This document shows, in pieces, positions 27,628-37,405 of a DNA stretch of 64,000 nucleotides. The DNA is taken from NCBI RefSeq assembly GCF_014397025.1, contig NZ_JACJUO010000001.1:1226501-1290500 (forward strand), read 5' to 3'. The stretch's first letter is position 1. Each line of letters begins with the position of its first letter. The position numbers were made by a program, and so were the translations under genes. The notes below the pieces were generated by a model. It was not told where the DNA came from. It did not search any database and was given only the letters and a program-made list of their open reading frames with translations. This DNA is from Ochrobactrum sp. Marseille-Q0166 (GTDB lineage: Bacteria; Pseudomonadota; Alphaproteobacteria; Rhizobiales; Rhizobiaceae).

Positions 27628-28821
27628 ATGCCACTTGATTGCGATACTTTTCATGCGAGTTGGGTTGCAACTGTCCTTAACCTAGACTGGCCGTCCCGAA
27701 TATCCACGCAGATTGATGATGATTCCGAGCGCGTAAAGCTTCAGAAGCAGGAACTGGTGCGGATGTTTGATGAGGCGTCCGAACATGGCATCAATGCCGT
27801 GATTTTTCAGGTTTCACCGGCCGCTGATGCTTTCTATAAATCTGACTATCTGCCTTGGTCGTCCTATCTGACAGGCAAACTGGGAAAAGACCCGGGATTT
27901 GATCCCTTGCGGTTTGCGATTTCAGAAGCACACAAGCGCGGAATAGAGCTTCATGCATGGCTTAATCCCTATCGTGTTTCGATGGATATTCGCCCCGCAA
28001 CACGCAAAGAACTGATAAATTCGTCCAGCGATTCCCCGGCCAGTGTTTACAAAACCAATCCCGGTTGGGTTGGCATATCTGCGGAGCGCTATGTGCTTGA
28101 CCCGGGTATACCGGCCGTACGCAATTGGGTGACAAACATCGCAGCCGAAGTTGTTCAGAAATACGATGTCGATGGTATCCAGTTCGACGACTACTTCTAT
28201 TACGAAACGCAAGGCTCACCGCTCAAGGACGACAAGACATTCAAGCGTTTCGGGACACGCTTTTCCAGCAAGCAAGATTGGCGGCGCTACAACACTTACA
28301 CTTTGGTGCAGGAAATCTCGAACAAGATCAAAGCGATCAAACCGCATGTTCGTTTTGGCATAAGTCCTGGTGGTGTCTGGCGCAATCAAATGGACGATCC
28401 GCTCGGCTCGCCAACGCGTGCCGGTAAAACCAACTATGATGGCGACTTTGCCGATACACGTGCCTGGATTAAGGATGGTTTGATCGATTATATTGCTCCG
28501 CAGGTCTATTGGTCATCAGGTCGCAAAGATGTGCCTTATGGCCCCATCGTAAAATGGTGGGCGGATACTGTCAGGGGTACAAAGACTGATCTTTATATCG
28601 GTATCGCGCTTTATCGCGCTGGGAGCGCGACCAAGACGGAGCCCGAATGGCTCGCCGGAAATGGCGTGGATGAAATCAAGCGTCAGCTTGATCTCAACAA
28701 TGCCATACCAGAGGTCAAAGGCAGTATACTTTTCCGGCACGGTTTCCTGTCGGATTCCAAATTTAAAAGCGTTTCTGCGTATCTGAAAAAGAGCTGGGGC
28801 AAGTGCCGCGCCCGAAAATAA
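27628..28821 (+). CDS. GH10-like (DUF187/YngK-type) glycoside hydrolase
   Basis: A 397-residue TIM-barrel protein. It begins HASWVATVLNLDWPSR, followed by GINAVIFQVSPAADAFY, ELHAWLNPYRVS, DVDGIQFDDYFYY with the acidic pair, RFGISPGGVWRNQ and DYIAPQVYWS. This order matches YngK-type glycoside hydrolases thought to act on cell-wall or surface glycans. No signal peptide is present, since an in-frame stop lies two codons before the ATG. The protein is therefore cytoplasmic, or its export signal has been lost. The SD is weak. Confidence 0.85.
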   Translation: MPLDCDTFHASWVATVLNLDWPSRISTQIDDDSERVKLQKQELVRMFDEASEHGINAVIFQVSPAADAFYKSDYLPWSSYLTGKLGKDPGFDPLRFAISEAHKRGIELHAWLNPYRVSMDIRPATRKELINSSSDSPASVYKTNPGWVGISAERYVLDPGIPAVRNWVTNIAAEVVQKYDVDGIQFDDYFYYETQGSPLKDDKTFKRFGTRFSSKQDWRRYNTYTLVQEISNKIKAIKPHVRFGISPGGVWRNQMDDPLGSPTRAGKTNYDGDFADTRAWIKDGLIDYIAPQVYWSSGRKDVPYGPIVKWWADTVRGTKTDLYIGIALYRAGSATKTEPEWLAGNGVDEIKRQLDLNNAIPEVKGSILFRHGFLSDSKFKSVSAYLKKSWGKCRARK

Positions 28822-28851
28822 TGCGACGAAATGCGAGTAATTATTATCTCA

Positions 28852-28865
28852 TTGATTTAAATCAA
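28852..28865 (+). promoter_or_regulatory. perfect FNR/FixK-type binding site
   Basis: TTGATTTAAATCAA fits the FNR/FixK consensus TTGAT-N4-ATCAA exactly and is a full palindrome. A class II activator site centred here (28858.5) would set transcription off near 28900, just before the hairpin chain described next. The efflux operon at 29268 is the other possible target. Confidence 0.7.
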
Positions 28866-28899
28866 AGAAAATATCTGTGCGCTGGTGTTAGTGATTGAT

Positions 28900-29017
28900 T
28901 GTTGTCAGGTTCCACCAGAACTGATGGCCCGGGATGTCGAGGCCCAACCAAAGCGACATCCCGGCTAAGAATCTCTTATTCAAGGATCTGTCGAGCGCAC
29001 CAGCGCGATCTTTTTTT
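28900..29017 (+). ncRNA. candidate FNR/FixK-controlled small RNA
   Basis: About 118 nt with no coding signal. It has three stems. The first, at 28906-28923, is small (CAG-TTC/GAACTG). The second is perfect and 11 bp long: CCGGGATGTCG (28929-28939) with CGACATCCCGG (28954-28964). The third is GC-rich (GCGC-ACCA-GCGC, about 28995-29006) and followed after a few bases by seven T, a credible terminator. The 5' end is inferred from the FNR box. I do not recognise the RNA family. It could instead be an attenuated leader of the efflux operon. Confidence 0.5.
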
Positions 29018-29042
29018 GCAGTGTTGCCCCGATCGACAGCCA

Positions 29043-29089
29043 GCGGGTGCTGTCAACATTGCCCTCCATCTCTCTCAATCAGCACCCGC
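29043..29089 (+). other. long perfect hairpin with CCUCC in its loop
   Basis: GCGGGTGCTG (29043-29052) and CAGCACCCGC (29080-29089) form a perfect 10-bp stem. The 27-nt loop contains CCCTCC and CTCTCT, complementary to Shine-Dalgarno sequences. It lies between the candidate sRNA and the efflux operon. It may be a second RNA or part of a 5' leader. Confidence 0.45.
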
Positions 29090-29267
29090 GAATTTTCTCA
29101 TATGGATTATGATTTACTGCATGAAGTTGTGGTTCATTTGGGTATAGTTACTTTCAATGAATGTGTGCGTTCTCGATTTGAATACAGTTTTTCGATCTGA
29201 CAGCGGTTGACTGAAGTACGTGGTTACTGTGCGACCAAAGAAATGATGATGCAGAGGATGTTTGGGT

Positions 29268-30335
29268 ATGGGGTTCAATCGCAAGCAGTGGATCGCAACT
29301 GGTATTGTCGTAGTTCTGGCCGTCGGGGGCTACTATGCCTTTAAAGCATTGAGCGCCCCCGGATTGCCGGAAGGTATTGCTGCCGGAAACGGGCGAATTG
29401 AAGCCGTCGAGATCGATGTATCCACCAAAAGCCCCGGACGCATCCGCGAAATTCTGGCCGATGAAGGGCAGTTTGTTGAGGCCGATGAAGTTCTGGCGCG
29501 CATGGATACTGCCCAGCTCGAGAGTCAGCGCAAACAGGCGGAGGCGCAACTTCGTCGCGCAGAAATAAGCATTGAAACAGCCAAGAGCTTGGTTGCCCAG
29601 CGTGAAGCCGAGCAGACCTCGGCACAGGCAATAGTCGCGCAGCGCGAGGCGCAACTGGATGCCGCCAAACGCCGTCTCGTTCGTTCGCAACAACTTTCAG
29701 AATCACGCACGGTCTCCCAGCAGGTGCTGGATGATGATCGCGCTACGGCACAGGGTGCTGAGGCAGCCGTAGCGGCAGCCAAGGCGCAACTGGCTGCAAC
29801 AGCGGCTGCAATCAGCGCTGCACAAGCTCAAGTTGTTGATGCGGAGGCCGCCGTTGAAGCTGCAAAAGCGGCGATTGCCACCATCGACACGGACATCAAC
29901 GATGCCACATTGCGTTCGCCGAAGCCGGGCCGTGTTCAGTACCGCGTTGCTCAGCCGGGTGAAGTGCTGTCGGCTGGCGGACGCGTGCTTAACCTGGTCG
30001 ATGTCAGCGATGTCTATATGACTTTCTTCCTGCCGACTTCACAGGCTGGCCGAGTGGCCATAGGTGCTGACGCGCGTATCGTACTTGATGCAGCACCTCA
30101 ATATGTGATCCCTGCCACGATCAGTTTCGTAGCCGATGTTGCGCAATTCACGCCAAAGTCGGTTGAGACGGAGGAAGAGCGTCAGAAGCTCATGTTCCGC
30201 GTTAAGGCAAAAATCCCTCAGGAATTGCTTCAGAAATATATTCAGCAGGTCAAAACGGGACTTCCGGGCATGGCTTACGTGAAACTTGACCCAAGTGCTG
30301 AATGGCCGAAAAACCTTGCGGAAACAGTAAAATGA
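29268..30335 (+). CDS. HlyD/EmrA-type membrane fusion protein (YhiI-like)
   Basis: A 355-residue periplasmic adaptor with one N-terminal TM anchor (about 9-27). A split lipoyl/barrel-sandwich domain begins at [20 protein letters not shown], an Ala/Gln-rich coiled-coil hairpin spans about 85-205, and a beta-barrel domain ends the protein. ATG 29268 is ten bases after AGAGG. Its stop overlaps the ABC gene by four bases. Adaptor, double ABC-permease and permease in this order match the E. coli yhiI-rbbA-yhhJ set, so it probably links the ABC exporter to an outer-membrane channel encoded elsewhere. Confidence 0.9.
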   Translation: MGFNRKQWIATGIVVVLAVGGYYAFKALSAPGLPEGIAAGNGRIEAVEIDVSTKSPGRIREILADEGQFVEADEVLARMDTAQLESQRKQAEAQLRRAEISIETAKSLVAQREAEQTSAQAIVAQREAQLDAAKRRLVRSQQLSESRTVSQQVLDDDRATAQGAEAAVAAAKAQLAATAAAISAAQAQVVDAEAAVEAAKAAIATIDTDINDATLRSPKPGRVQYRVAQPGEVLSAGGRVLNLVDVSDVYMTFFLPTSQAGRVAIGADARIVLDAAPQYVIPATISFVADVAQFTPKSVETEEERQKLMFRVKAKIPQELLQKYIQQVKTGLPGMAYVKLDPSAEWPKNLAETVK

Positions 30336-33109
30336 TTGCGGCTTCGATAAAGGCTGGCGTGGATGACGGCAGCTTTGTCATCCGCGCCGACGGCGTGAAG
30401 CTGTCTTATGGATCAACGGAAGCATTGCGCGACATTTCGCTCAACGTGCCTTCAGGTTGCATGGTGGGCTTGATCGGCCCCGATGGCGTTGGCAAGTCAA
30501 GCCTTCTGTCGCTGATTGCTGGCGCTCGCGTTATGCAAAAGGGCAGGGTAGAAGTTCTGGGTGGCGACATTGCCGACAAGCGCCATCGCCGGTCGGCGTT
30601 TCCGCGTATTGCCTATATGCCGCAAGGGTTGGGGAAGAATCTTTATCCAACGCTCTCTGTCTTTGAGAATATAGAGTTTTTTGGTCGGCTGTTTGGCCAT
30701 GACAAGCATGAGCGCGAACGCCGCATTGCCGATCTTCTGGCGCGGACGGGCATGTCGCCTTTTGCGGATCGTCCGGCGGGTAAGCTTTCCGGCGGGATGA
30801 AGCAAAAGACCAGCCTTTGCTGTTCGTTGATTCACGACCCCGATTTGCTTATCCTTGATGAGCCGACAACGGGCGTTGACCCCTTGTCCCGTCGCCAGTT
30901 CTGGGAACTGATCGACGATATCCGCAAAGATCGCCCCGGCATGAGCGTTATTGTGGCCACCGCCTATATGGAAGAAGCGGAGCGTTTTGACTGGCTTGTT
31001 GCGATGAATGATGGCCAGATTCTTGCGACCGGTACGCCGCACGAACTGCTTGAGAAAACCAAGACACCCAACTTGGATGCTGCCTTTATTGCGCTTTTGC
31101 CGGAAGAGCTTACGCGGGATCACACCGAAGTTGTTATGCCCCCGCGCGACGTAAATGCAGATAGCGGTATTGCAATAGAAGCCGAGCATGTCACTGTGCG
31201 ATTTGGCAATTTCACTGCCGTCGACAATGTGAGTTTTCGTATTCCTCGCGGTGAGATCTTCGGCTTTCTTGGCTCGAATGGCTGCGGTAAATCCACGACG
31301 ATGAAGGTCTTGACTGGTTTGTTACCCGCAAGCGAAGGCACAGCCAGGCTGTTTGGACGTGAGGTCGACCCGAAGGATATCGATATACGCCGTCATGTTG
31401 GCTACATGTCGCAGGCGTTTTCACTCTATTCCGAACTGACCGTTCACCAGAATCTGGAGCTTCACGCCAAACTGTTTGGCATGGCAGAGGACGATACCAA
31501 ACGCAGAATCAAGGAACTAACCCAAAGGTTTGATTTGGCTGGGGTTTTGGATGATCTGCCCGACTCGATGCCGCTCGGTATCCGCCAGCGCCTGTCGCTG
31601 GCTGTGGCGCTGATCCATTCGCCGGATATTCTCATTCTTGATGAGCCTACTTCTGGCGTCGATCCGGTTGCACGCGATGCTTTCTGGCAAATCCTTGCCG
31701 ATCTGTCCCGGAACGACAATGTCACGATTTTCGTGTCGACACATTTCATGAATGAAGCGGAATTGTGTGATCGTATCTCTCTGATGCATGCCGGTAAGGT
31801 GTTAATCAGCGATACGCCAAAAGCCATTACCGCAAGCCGCAATGCAGCAACACTTGAAGACGCTTTCATTGCATATCTCGAAGAAGCAATTGGCGAAACA
31901 GCGCCTGAGAAGGAAGTTCAGGAAGCTGTGAAGGTTCAGCCTGCAAAGGTTGAGAAAAGCAAGACACCAACGGTTAGCTGGCTGCCAAATCCTCGGCGAA
32001 TGCTGGCTTTTTCGCGTCGGGAAGCACTGGAGTTAAAGCGCGATCCGATCCGGGCGACATTGGCCATTCTCGGTACTGTGATCCTCATGTTCGTGATTGG
32101 ATATGGTATCAATCTCGATGTCGAGGATCTTACATTTGCGGTTCTGGATCGTGATGATACGACGATCAGCCGGGATTATACCCAGCAGCTTGCAGGTTCC
32201 CGGTATTTCACCGAAAAAGCACCCATCACCGATTATGATGATCTTGATCGGCGGATGCGTAAGGGTGAAATCAGTCTGGCGATTGAAATTCCGCCGAATT
32301 TCGGTAGCAATGTCGCGCGTGGCCGTCCTGTCGAAATAGGTGCGTGGATTGATGGCGCCATGCCGACGCGTGCGGAAACCCTGCGCGGTTATGTTCAAGG
32401 CATGCACGCTAACTGGCTGACGCAAAAGGCGCGCGAACTTTATGGAAGCGCGGCCACTGTCGGCAATTTCAATTTGGAAATTCGTTATCGCTACAACCCG
32501 GACGTCCAGAGCCTTGTAGCCATGGTGCCGGCGGTTATCCCGCTGCTTTTGCTGATGATCCCGGCCATGCTGGCAGTTCTGAGTGTCGTGCGAGAGAAGG
32601 AGCTTGGCTCGATCATAAATTTCTATGTGACGCCGGTGACGAAGTTTGAGTTTCTGCTCGGCAAACAGCTACCTTATATCGCGCTGGCCTTCCTCAACTT
32701 CCTGATGCTAACCGCCTTTGCGGTTTTCATATTCCGTGTGCCGTTTACAGGCAGTTTCCTGACCTATGCCACGGCAGCGCTTCTCTATGTCATCATAACA
32801 ACTGGTATGGGCTTGGTGATCTCTACCTTTATCAATAGCCAGATTGCAGCGATCTTCGGCACTGCATTGCTGACGCTCATTCCGGCGGTGCAATATTCCG
32901 GCATTATCGACCCTGTCTCGTCTTTGCAGGGGGCTGGTGCCTTTATTGGCAAGATTTATCCGACGACTTATTTCGTGACGATTTCGCGCGGGACTTTTTC
33001 GAAGGCGCTGGACTTTTCCGATCTCGCCGGATCATTTGTGCCACTGCTCATTACCATACCGGTTCTAACCATTCTTGGCATTCTACTTCTCAAAAAACAG
33101 GCGGGCTGA
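30332..33109 (+). CDS. RbbA-like ABC transporter: two ATPase domains fused to a permease
   Basis: A 925-residue protein. The first ATPase has Walker [10 protein letters not shown], signature LSGGMKQK and Walker [14 protein letters not shown]. The second has GSNGCGKST and [13 protein letters not shown], but the signature place reads PLGIRQRLS, without the usual SGG. After a charged linker comes an ABC-2 permease with a large extracytoplasmic loop and about six TM segments. The layout and length are those of RbbA. The E. coli protein was described as ribosome-associated, but the gene neighbours point to export. ATG 30332 overlaps the adaptor stop. Confidence 0.9.
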   Translation: MIAASIKAGVDDGSFVIRADGVKLSYGSTEALRDISLNVPSGCMVGLIGPDGVGKSSLLSLIAGARVMQKGRVEVLGGDIADKRHRRSAFPRIAYMPQGLGKNLYPTLSVFENIEFFGRLFGHDKHERERRIADLLARTGMSPFADRPAGKLSGGMKQKTSLCCSLIHDPDLLILDEPTTGVDPLSRRQFWELIDDIRKDRPGMSVIVATAYMEEAERFDWLVAMNDGQILATGTPHELLEKTKTPNLDAAFIALLPEELTRDHTEVVMPPRDVNADSGIAIEAEHVTVRFGNFTAVDNVSFRIPRGEIFGFLGSNGCGKSTTMKVLTGLLPASEGTARLFGREVDPKDIDIRRHVGYMSQAFSLYSELTVHQNLELHAKLFGMAEDDTKRRIKELTQRFDLAGVLDDLPDSMPLGIRQRLSLAVALIHSPDILILDEPTSGVDPVARDAFWQILADLSRNDNVTIFVSTHFMNEAELCDRISLMHAGKVLISDTPKAITASRNAATLEDAFIAYLEEAIGETAPEKEVQEAVKVQPAKVEKSKTPTVSWLPNPRRMLAFSRREALELKRDPIRATLAILGTVILMFVIGYGINLDVEDLTFAVLDRDDTTISRDYTQQLAGSRYFTEKAPITDYDDLDRRMRKGEISLAIEIPPNFGSNVARGRPVEIGAWIDGAMPTRAETLRGYVQGMHANWLTQKARELYGSAATVGNFNLEIRYRYNPDVQSLVAMVPAVIPLLLLMIPAMLAVLSVVREKELGSIINFYVTPVTKFEFLLGKQLPYIALAFLNFLMLTAFAVFIFRVPFTGSFLTYATAALLYVIITTGMGLVISTFINSQIAAIFGTALLTLIPAVQYSGIIDPVSSLQGAGAFIGKIYPTTYFVTISRGTFSKALDFSDLAGSFVPLLITIPVLTILGILLLKKQAG

Positions 33110-33110
33110 G

Positions 33111-34223
33111 ATGCGGATTTCCAATATTTTCCAGCTTGGGGTCAAGGAACTGCGCGGGCTGGCACGCGACCCTATGCTTCTCCTGCTCATCGTTTACGCC
33201 TTCACGCTTGCGATTTATACGGCTGCGAAAGCTATGCCGGAAAACCTCAACAACGCGGCGATTGCAATCGTTGATGAGGATCAGTCGCCAGTTTCTGGCC
33301 GTATCACAACTGCGTTTTACCCGCCGTATTTTGTGCCTCCGAAGCTTATCACCTCTCATGAGATGGATCAGCGGATGGATTCCGGCCTCGATACGTTTGC
33401 GCTTAATATCCCGCCAAACTTTCAGCGCGATCTGCTCGCCGGGCGTTCGCCAACCATACAGCTGAATATCGATGCAACCCGCATGAGCCAGGCCTTTACC
33501 GGTGGCGGTTATGTACAGTCGATTGTTTCCAGCGAAGTGAACGAGTTTGTTAATCGCTATCGTGGCGATGCAGAAGCGGTCGTAGGATTAGGTTTACGTG
33601 CGCGGTTCAATCAGGAACTGAACAAAGGCTGGTTTGGAGCAATCACCAATGTCATCTCATCGGTGACCATGCTTTCAATTATTCTGACAGGCGCAGCGCT
33701 TATTCGAGAGCGTGAGCACGGCACTATCGAGCATTTGCTGGTCATGCCGGTGACGCCACTTGAGATTATGGTATCCAAGGTTTGGTCGATGGGTATGGTG
33801 GTGCTGGTGGCAACGGCCTTTTCGCTGATTGTTGTTGTGCAAGGCATTCTGGCAGTACCGATCAATGGTTCGCTGACTCTGTTTTTAGCAGGAGCCGCAT
33901 TGCAGCTTTTTGCGACGACAAGCCTTGGCATCTTCCTCGCAACGATTGCTGGATCAATGCCGCAGTTCGGGCTTTTGCTTATGCTGGTTCTGCTACCGCT
34001 GCAGGTTCTATCAGGTGGTACAACGCCGCGCGAAAGCATGCCGGAAATTATCCAGAACATCATGCTGGCGGCACCCAATACCCATTTCGTAATGCTCGCG
34101 CAATCGGTGCTGTTTCGAGGCGCGGGATTGAGTGTTGTGTGGCCGCAATTGCTGGCCATGATTGTGATAGGAAGTGCTCTTTTCTATTTTGCCTTGCGTC
34201 GTTTCCGCGACTTCCTGAGGTGA
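33111..34223 (+). CDS. ABC-2 type permease (YhhJ-like)
   Basis: A 370-residue integral membrane protein: TM1 near residues 20-38, a long periplasmic domain, then five hydrophobic segments from about 175 on. The motif REREHGTIEHLLVMPVTPLE is characteristic of ABC-2 permeases. It starts one base after the RbbA-like stop and presumably pairs with the permease half of that protein. No terminator is visible before the cobalamin riboswitch. Confidence 0.9.
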   Translation: MRISNIFQLGVKELRGLARDPMLLLLIVYAFTLAIYTAAKAMPENLNNAAIAIVDEDQSPVSGRITTAFYPPYFVPPKLITSHEMDQRMDSGLDTFALNIPPNFQRDLLAGRSPTIQLNIDATRMSQAFTGGGYVQSIVSSEVNEFVNRYRGDAEAVVGLGLRARFNQELNKGWFGAITNVISSVTMLSIILTGAALIREREHGTIEHLLVMPVTPLEIMVSKVWSMGMVVLVATAFSLIVVVQGILAVPINGSLTLFLAGAALQLFATTSLGIFLATIAGSMPQFGLLLMLVLLPLQVLSGGTTPRESMPEIIQNIMLAAPNTHFVMLAQSVLFRGAGLSVVWPQLLAMIVIGSALFYFALRRFRDFLR

Positions 34224-34334
34224 TAAATCTATATAATTGAACAATTTATACTGCTTCTCTCTGAATGTGATTCAGATGGGGCAGATTGTTGCAGTTGATA
34301 ATTTGCCTTCGCCTTGCTATCGCTCGGCACAGGA

Positions 34335-34530
34335 AACGGTTCTGTCCGCAAGGATGGATGAAAAGGGAACACGGTGAGGCTCGTTTGAAGAGCCGAGACC
34401 GGGACTGCCCCCGCAACTGTAACCGGCGAGTCATCCTCCTATGATCGTATGTTGCGATCATAGCCACTGAACATTCAAGTTCGGGAAGGCGGAGGACCGA
34501 TGAAGACCCGGAAGTCAGGAGACCTGCCGT
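34335..34530 (+). promoter_or_regulatory. cobalamin (AdoCbl) riboswitch
   Basis: Recognised from conserved blocks in order: AAGGGAACACGGTGAGGC at about 34363, GACTGCCCCCGCAACTGTAA at about 34403, the variable hairpin TGATCGTATGTTGCGATCA at about 34442, GCCACTG, GGGAAGGCGGAGG, and the B12 box AGTCAGGAGACCTGCC at 34513-34528. Upstream of a TonB receptor it would shut off expression when B12 is plentiful. The mechanism (transcription or translation) was not resolved. Confidence 0.95.
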
Positions 34531-34686
34531 ATCCAGTCACCCATGGCTGACACGAGGGGTGTCCAGTCGCGGCCGTCCGTAGCGGTGACATTGTGAAATG
34601 TTGCCGTGGGACAAATACGGGGTACTTGCGCCCTGATTTCTGACACCTGCGGTGAAGCAACGCTTGCGCGCAGGGAGTGGAAATAA

Positions 34687-36552
34687 ATGCATATTCTCAA
34701 GCTATCGACATACCTCGCATCGACTGTTCTGGCGGTTTTGCCGCTGGACGCTTTGGCCCAAACGAGGGCGAGTGAACAGGATGGTGTTGTGCTCGATACG
34801 ATCGTCGTCACACCGTTGAGGCGTGCAACATCGTTGCAACGCTCCACTTCATCTGTCACGGTCATTGATCGCGACCAAATCGATCGATCAGCAGCGCCCG
34901 ATCTGCAATCGCTGCTTCAATACTATCCGGGAATTTCGATCACCACCAATGGCGGGCAGGGATCATCTTCCAGTCTCTATATTCGCGGCATGTCATCGAA
35001 ACAGACAGTGGTACTGGTCAATGGCGTGCGAACTGCTTCGGCCACGACGGGTGCTACAGCGCTTTCCAATATTCCGCTCAGTTCAATTGATCGGATCGAA
35101 ATCGCAAAAGGTGCGCATTCCTCGCAATATGGTGCCGATGCGATGGGGGGCGTCATCAACATTATCACAAAACAGGGTGGGGCCTGTGGTGAGCGTTCCT
35201 TCTGCGGCAGTGTGACGACGGGTGTAACCCATCCATGGGGCGGTTATGCTTCGGGTTCGCTTCAGGGGCGCAGCAAAGATGGTATAGACTATGCTTTTGG
35301 TGCTGCTGTCACAGGCACGCAGGGATATAATTTTACAACGCCGGAAGCTTTTGGCTATGAGCCGGATCGCGACGGTTTTCTGCAGGGGTCGTTCAACTTT
35401 TCCCTGTCGAAAGATTTTGACTGGGGTAAGATTTATACCGATGGACTCCTGAGCCGTGGACGTAATCAGTATGATGCCAAAGCTCCTTCAGCAAATGAAG
35501 CTTACACAACAGCATTCAGCGGCAAGCTGGGCGCACGTATCGATCATAGCGCTGACTGGTCTTCGACCATCGAGTTGAGCTCTGGTCTCGATCACAGCCG
35601 AAATTTTCGTAAAGGCGTTAGTGGATCTGATCTGTTTGAAACCAAGCGCTATGGGATCTTTGCCTCGACGGAAAAGCAGTTTGAAACCGGTAATTTTTCC
35701 CATGTCGTGACAGGTGGCGTTGAAGCTTACCGCGAGGAAGTGAATGCGACGACCGACTATGCCAAAACAAGTCGAGATCTGGCTGCCGTATTCGGCCAAT
35801 ATTCGCTTGAATATGAAGCGCTGCGCTTTGATGGTGGTGTGCGCTACGACTATAATGAGCAGTTTGGCGATATCGTTACGTATAATCTTGGCGCGAGCTA
35901 CGAAATTCTGCCGGATCTCGTGCTGCGTTCGTCGTTCGGCACCGGCTTTCGTGCGCCTACCTTCAATGAGCTTTACTATCCCGGCTATGCGAATCCTGAT
36001 TTGCAGCCGGAAAAATCGAGGTCTTACGAGATTGGTCTGAATTGGCAGCCGTCCATCGATACAAGTCTTGATCTGGCTTTCTATAAGACTTGGCTTCGTG
36101 ATGCGATTATGAGTACGGCGCCGTCCTATCTGCCCTACAATATCGCGCGTGCAGAAGTGACGGGTTTTGAAGCAACACTGTCTCATAGCTTCAACGAGAT
36201 GTGGGCAGCGAAAGGCTCACTCGACCTCAAGAAGCCAATTGATGAGGAGAACGATAGCGATCTTCCATATCGTGAGCGGGTGAAGGCTACGGCTGAAGTG
36301 AATTTCAAGCCGGTTGATAAGCTCGATCTAACGGCTCGGTTGCTTTATGGCGGTTCGCGCTACACAACTGCCTCGAATACCAAGAAGCTTGATCCTTACG
36401 TTACGGCGGATTTCATCGCACTGTATGACATCGACATGCAGTCGCAGCTGAAGCTTTCGGTGGAGAATATCTTCGACAAGGATTACCAGACAACATCCGG
36501 CTATAATGCTCCGGGGCGCAGCTTCAATATTGGGTTGACGCGGAATTTCTGA
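34687..36552 (+). CDS. btuB: TonB-dependent cobalamin receptor
   Basis: A 621-residue outer-membrane receptor. The signal peptide ends near DALA-QT, and the TonB box is LDTIVVTP at about residues 36-43. The plug domain shows VTVIDRDQIDRSAAPDLQSL, IRGMSSKQTVVLVNGVRT and YGADAMGGVINIITK. The barrel ends with an aromatic C-terminal Phe (GLTRNF). The riboswitch and the transport genes that follow identify the ligand as B12 or a relative. The SD is GGGAG, about eight bases before ATG 34687. Confidence 0.93.
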   Translation: MHILKLSTYLASTVLAVLPLDALAQTRASEQDGVVLDTIVVTPLRRATSLQRSTSSVTVIDRDQIDRSAAPDLQSLLQYYPGISITTNGGQGSSSSLYIRGMSSKQTVVLVNGVRTASATTGATALSNIPLSSIDRIEIAKGAHSSQYGADAMGGVINIITKQGGACGERSFCGSVTTGVTHPWGGYASGSLQGRSKDGIDYAFGAAVTGTQGYNFTTPEAFGYEPDRDGFLQGSFNFSLSKDFDWGKIYTDGLLSRGRNQYDAKAPSANEAYTTAFSGKLGARIDHSADWSSTIELSSGLDHSRNFRKGVSGSDLFETKRYGIFASTEKQFETGNFSHVVTGGVEAYREEVNATTDYAKTSRDLAAVFGQYSLEYEALRFDGGVRYDYNEQFGDIVTYNLGASYEILPDLVLRSSFGTGFRAPTFNELYYPGYANPDLQPEKSRSYEIGLNWQPSIDTSLDLAFYKTWLRDAIMSTAPSYLPYNIARAEVTGFEATLSHSFNEMWAAKGSLDLKKPIDEENDSDLPYRERVKATAEVNFKPVDKLDLTARLLYGGSRYTTASNTKKLDPYVTADFIALYDIDMQSQLKLSVENIFDKDYQTTSGYNAPGRSFNIGLTRNF

Positions 36553-36556
36553 CGAG

Positions 36557-37405
36557 ATGCGCAACATGAATACGCAGTCCAGATTATGGAAAAGCAGGTT
36601 TGGCCTTCTGGTCGGCCTGTTTCTCGCTGTGTTTCATACCGCTCACGCGGATGGACTGCCCAAGCGTGTGGTGTCGATCAATGTCTGCACAGATCAATTG
36701 GCGATGTCGCTGGCAGATGCCACGCAGTTGCAGTCAGTATCGTATCTTTCGCGTGATCCGCTCCTCTCTGTGATGACGGAGAGGGCAAGTGAGTTGCCGG
36801 TCAACCATGGGCAGGCTGAGGAAGTCTTCCTCATGAAACCTGATCTGGTATTGGCAGGCACATTTTCTTCGCGTGCGACAGTCGGATTATTGCGGGATTT
36901 GGGTATTCGGGTAGAGGAATTTGCGCCTGCACGCTCCTTTGAGGATATCAAGGCGCATATGAAACGTATGGGCGAATTGCTCGGAAAGGAAACCGAAGCG
37001 GCGCAGCAAATTGCCAAAATGGATGCAGCGCTTTCAGCCATCCAAAAGCCGGAGCATAAACAGACCGTTGCGCTTTATTATGCGAATAATTACACGGCGG
37101 GGCGCGGCACGCTAATTGATGACGCGATCCGTCTGGCCGGGCTTGATAATATTGCCGATAAGGCGGGCGTTCGTGGCTCGGCTATGTTACCGCTGGAACT
37201 GCTTGTCATGGAAAAGCCCGATATTCTGGTGCGTGGATCGCGCGGGAGGCCACCGGCTTTGGCATTCCAGAACTTCGAGCATCCGGCACTGCGTGCGCTT
37301 GAAGGGAATACGCGAAGCGTGGCACTCAACGATAATCTGACAGTATGTGGCGGGCCGTTCAGTATTGAAGCTGTTGCGAAGCTCGCGGAGGCTGCACGTG
37401 ACTGA
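36557..37405 (+). CDS. B12 periplasmic binding protein (BtuF-like)
   Basis: A 282-residue substrate-binding protein of the Fe/B12 type with an exported N terminus (FGLLVGLFLAVFHTAHA). It shows KRVVSINVCTDQLAMSLADA, EEVFLMKPDLVLAG and VRVEEFAPARSFEDI-like landmarks of the two-lobed, long-helix fold. It lies four bases after btuB and overlaps the permease start by eight bases. Iron-complex specificity would be possible for the family, but the riboswitch argues for cobamide. Confidence 0.88.
   Translation: MRNMNTQSRLWKSRFGLLVGLFLAVFHTAHADGLPKRVVSINVCTDQLAMSLADATQLQSVSYLSRDPLLSVMTERASELPVNHGQAEEVFLMKPDLVLAGTFSSRATVGLLRDLGIRVEEFAPARSFEDIKAHMKRMGELLGKETEAAQQIAKMDAALSAIQKPEHKQTVALYYANNYTAGRGTLIDDAIRLAGLDNIADKAGVRGSAMLPLELLVMEKPDILVRGSRGRPPALAFQNFEHPALRALEGNTRSVALNDNLTVCGGPFSIEAVAKLAEAARD

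Noticed and set aside
28899..29200. Open frames of 82-88 codons after the FNR box
   Set aside because: They run through the hairpins and T-run, lack an SD and give no protein-like sequence.
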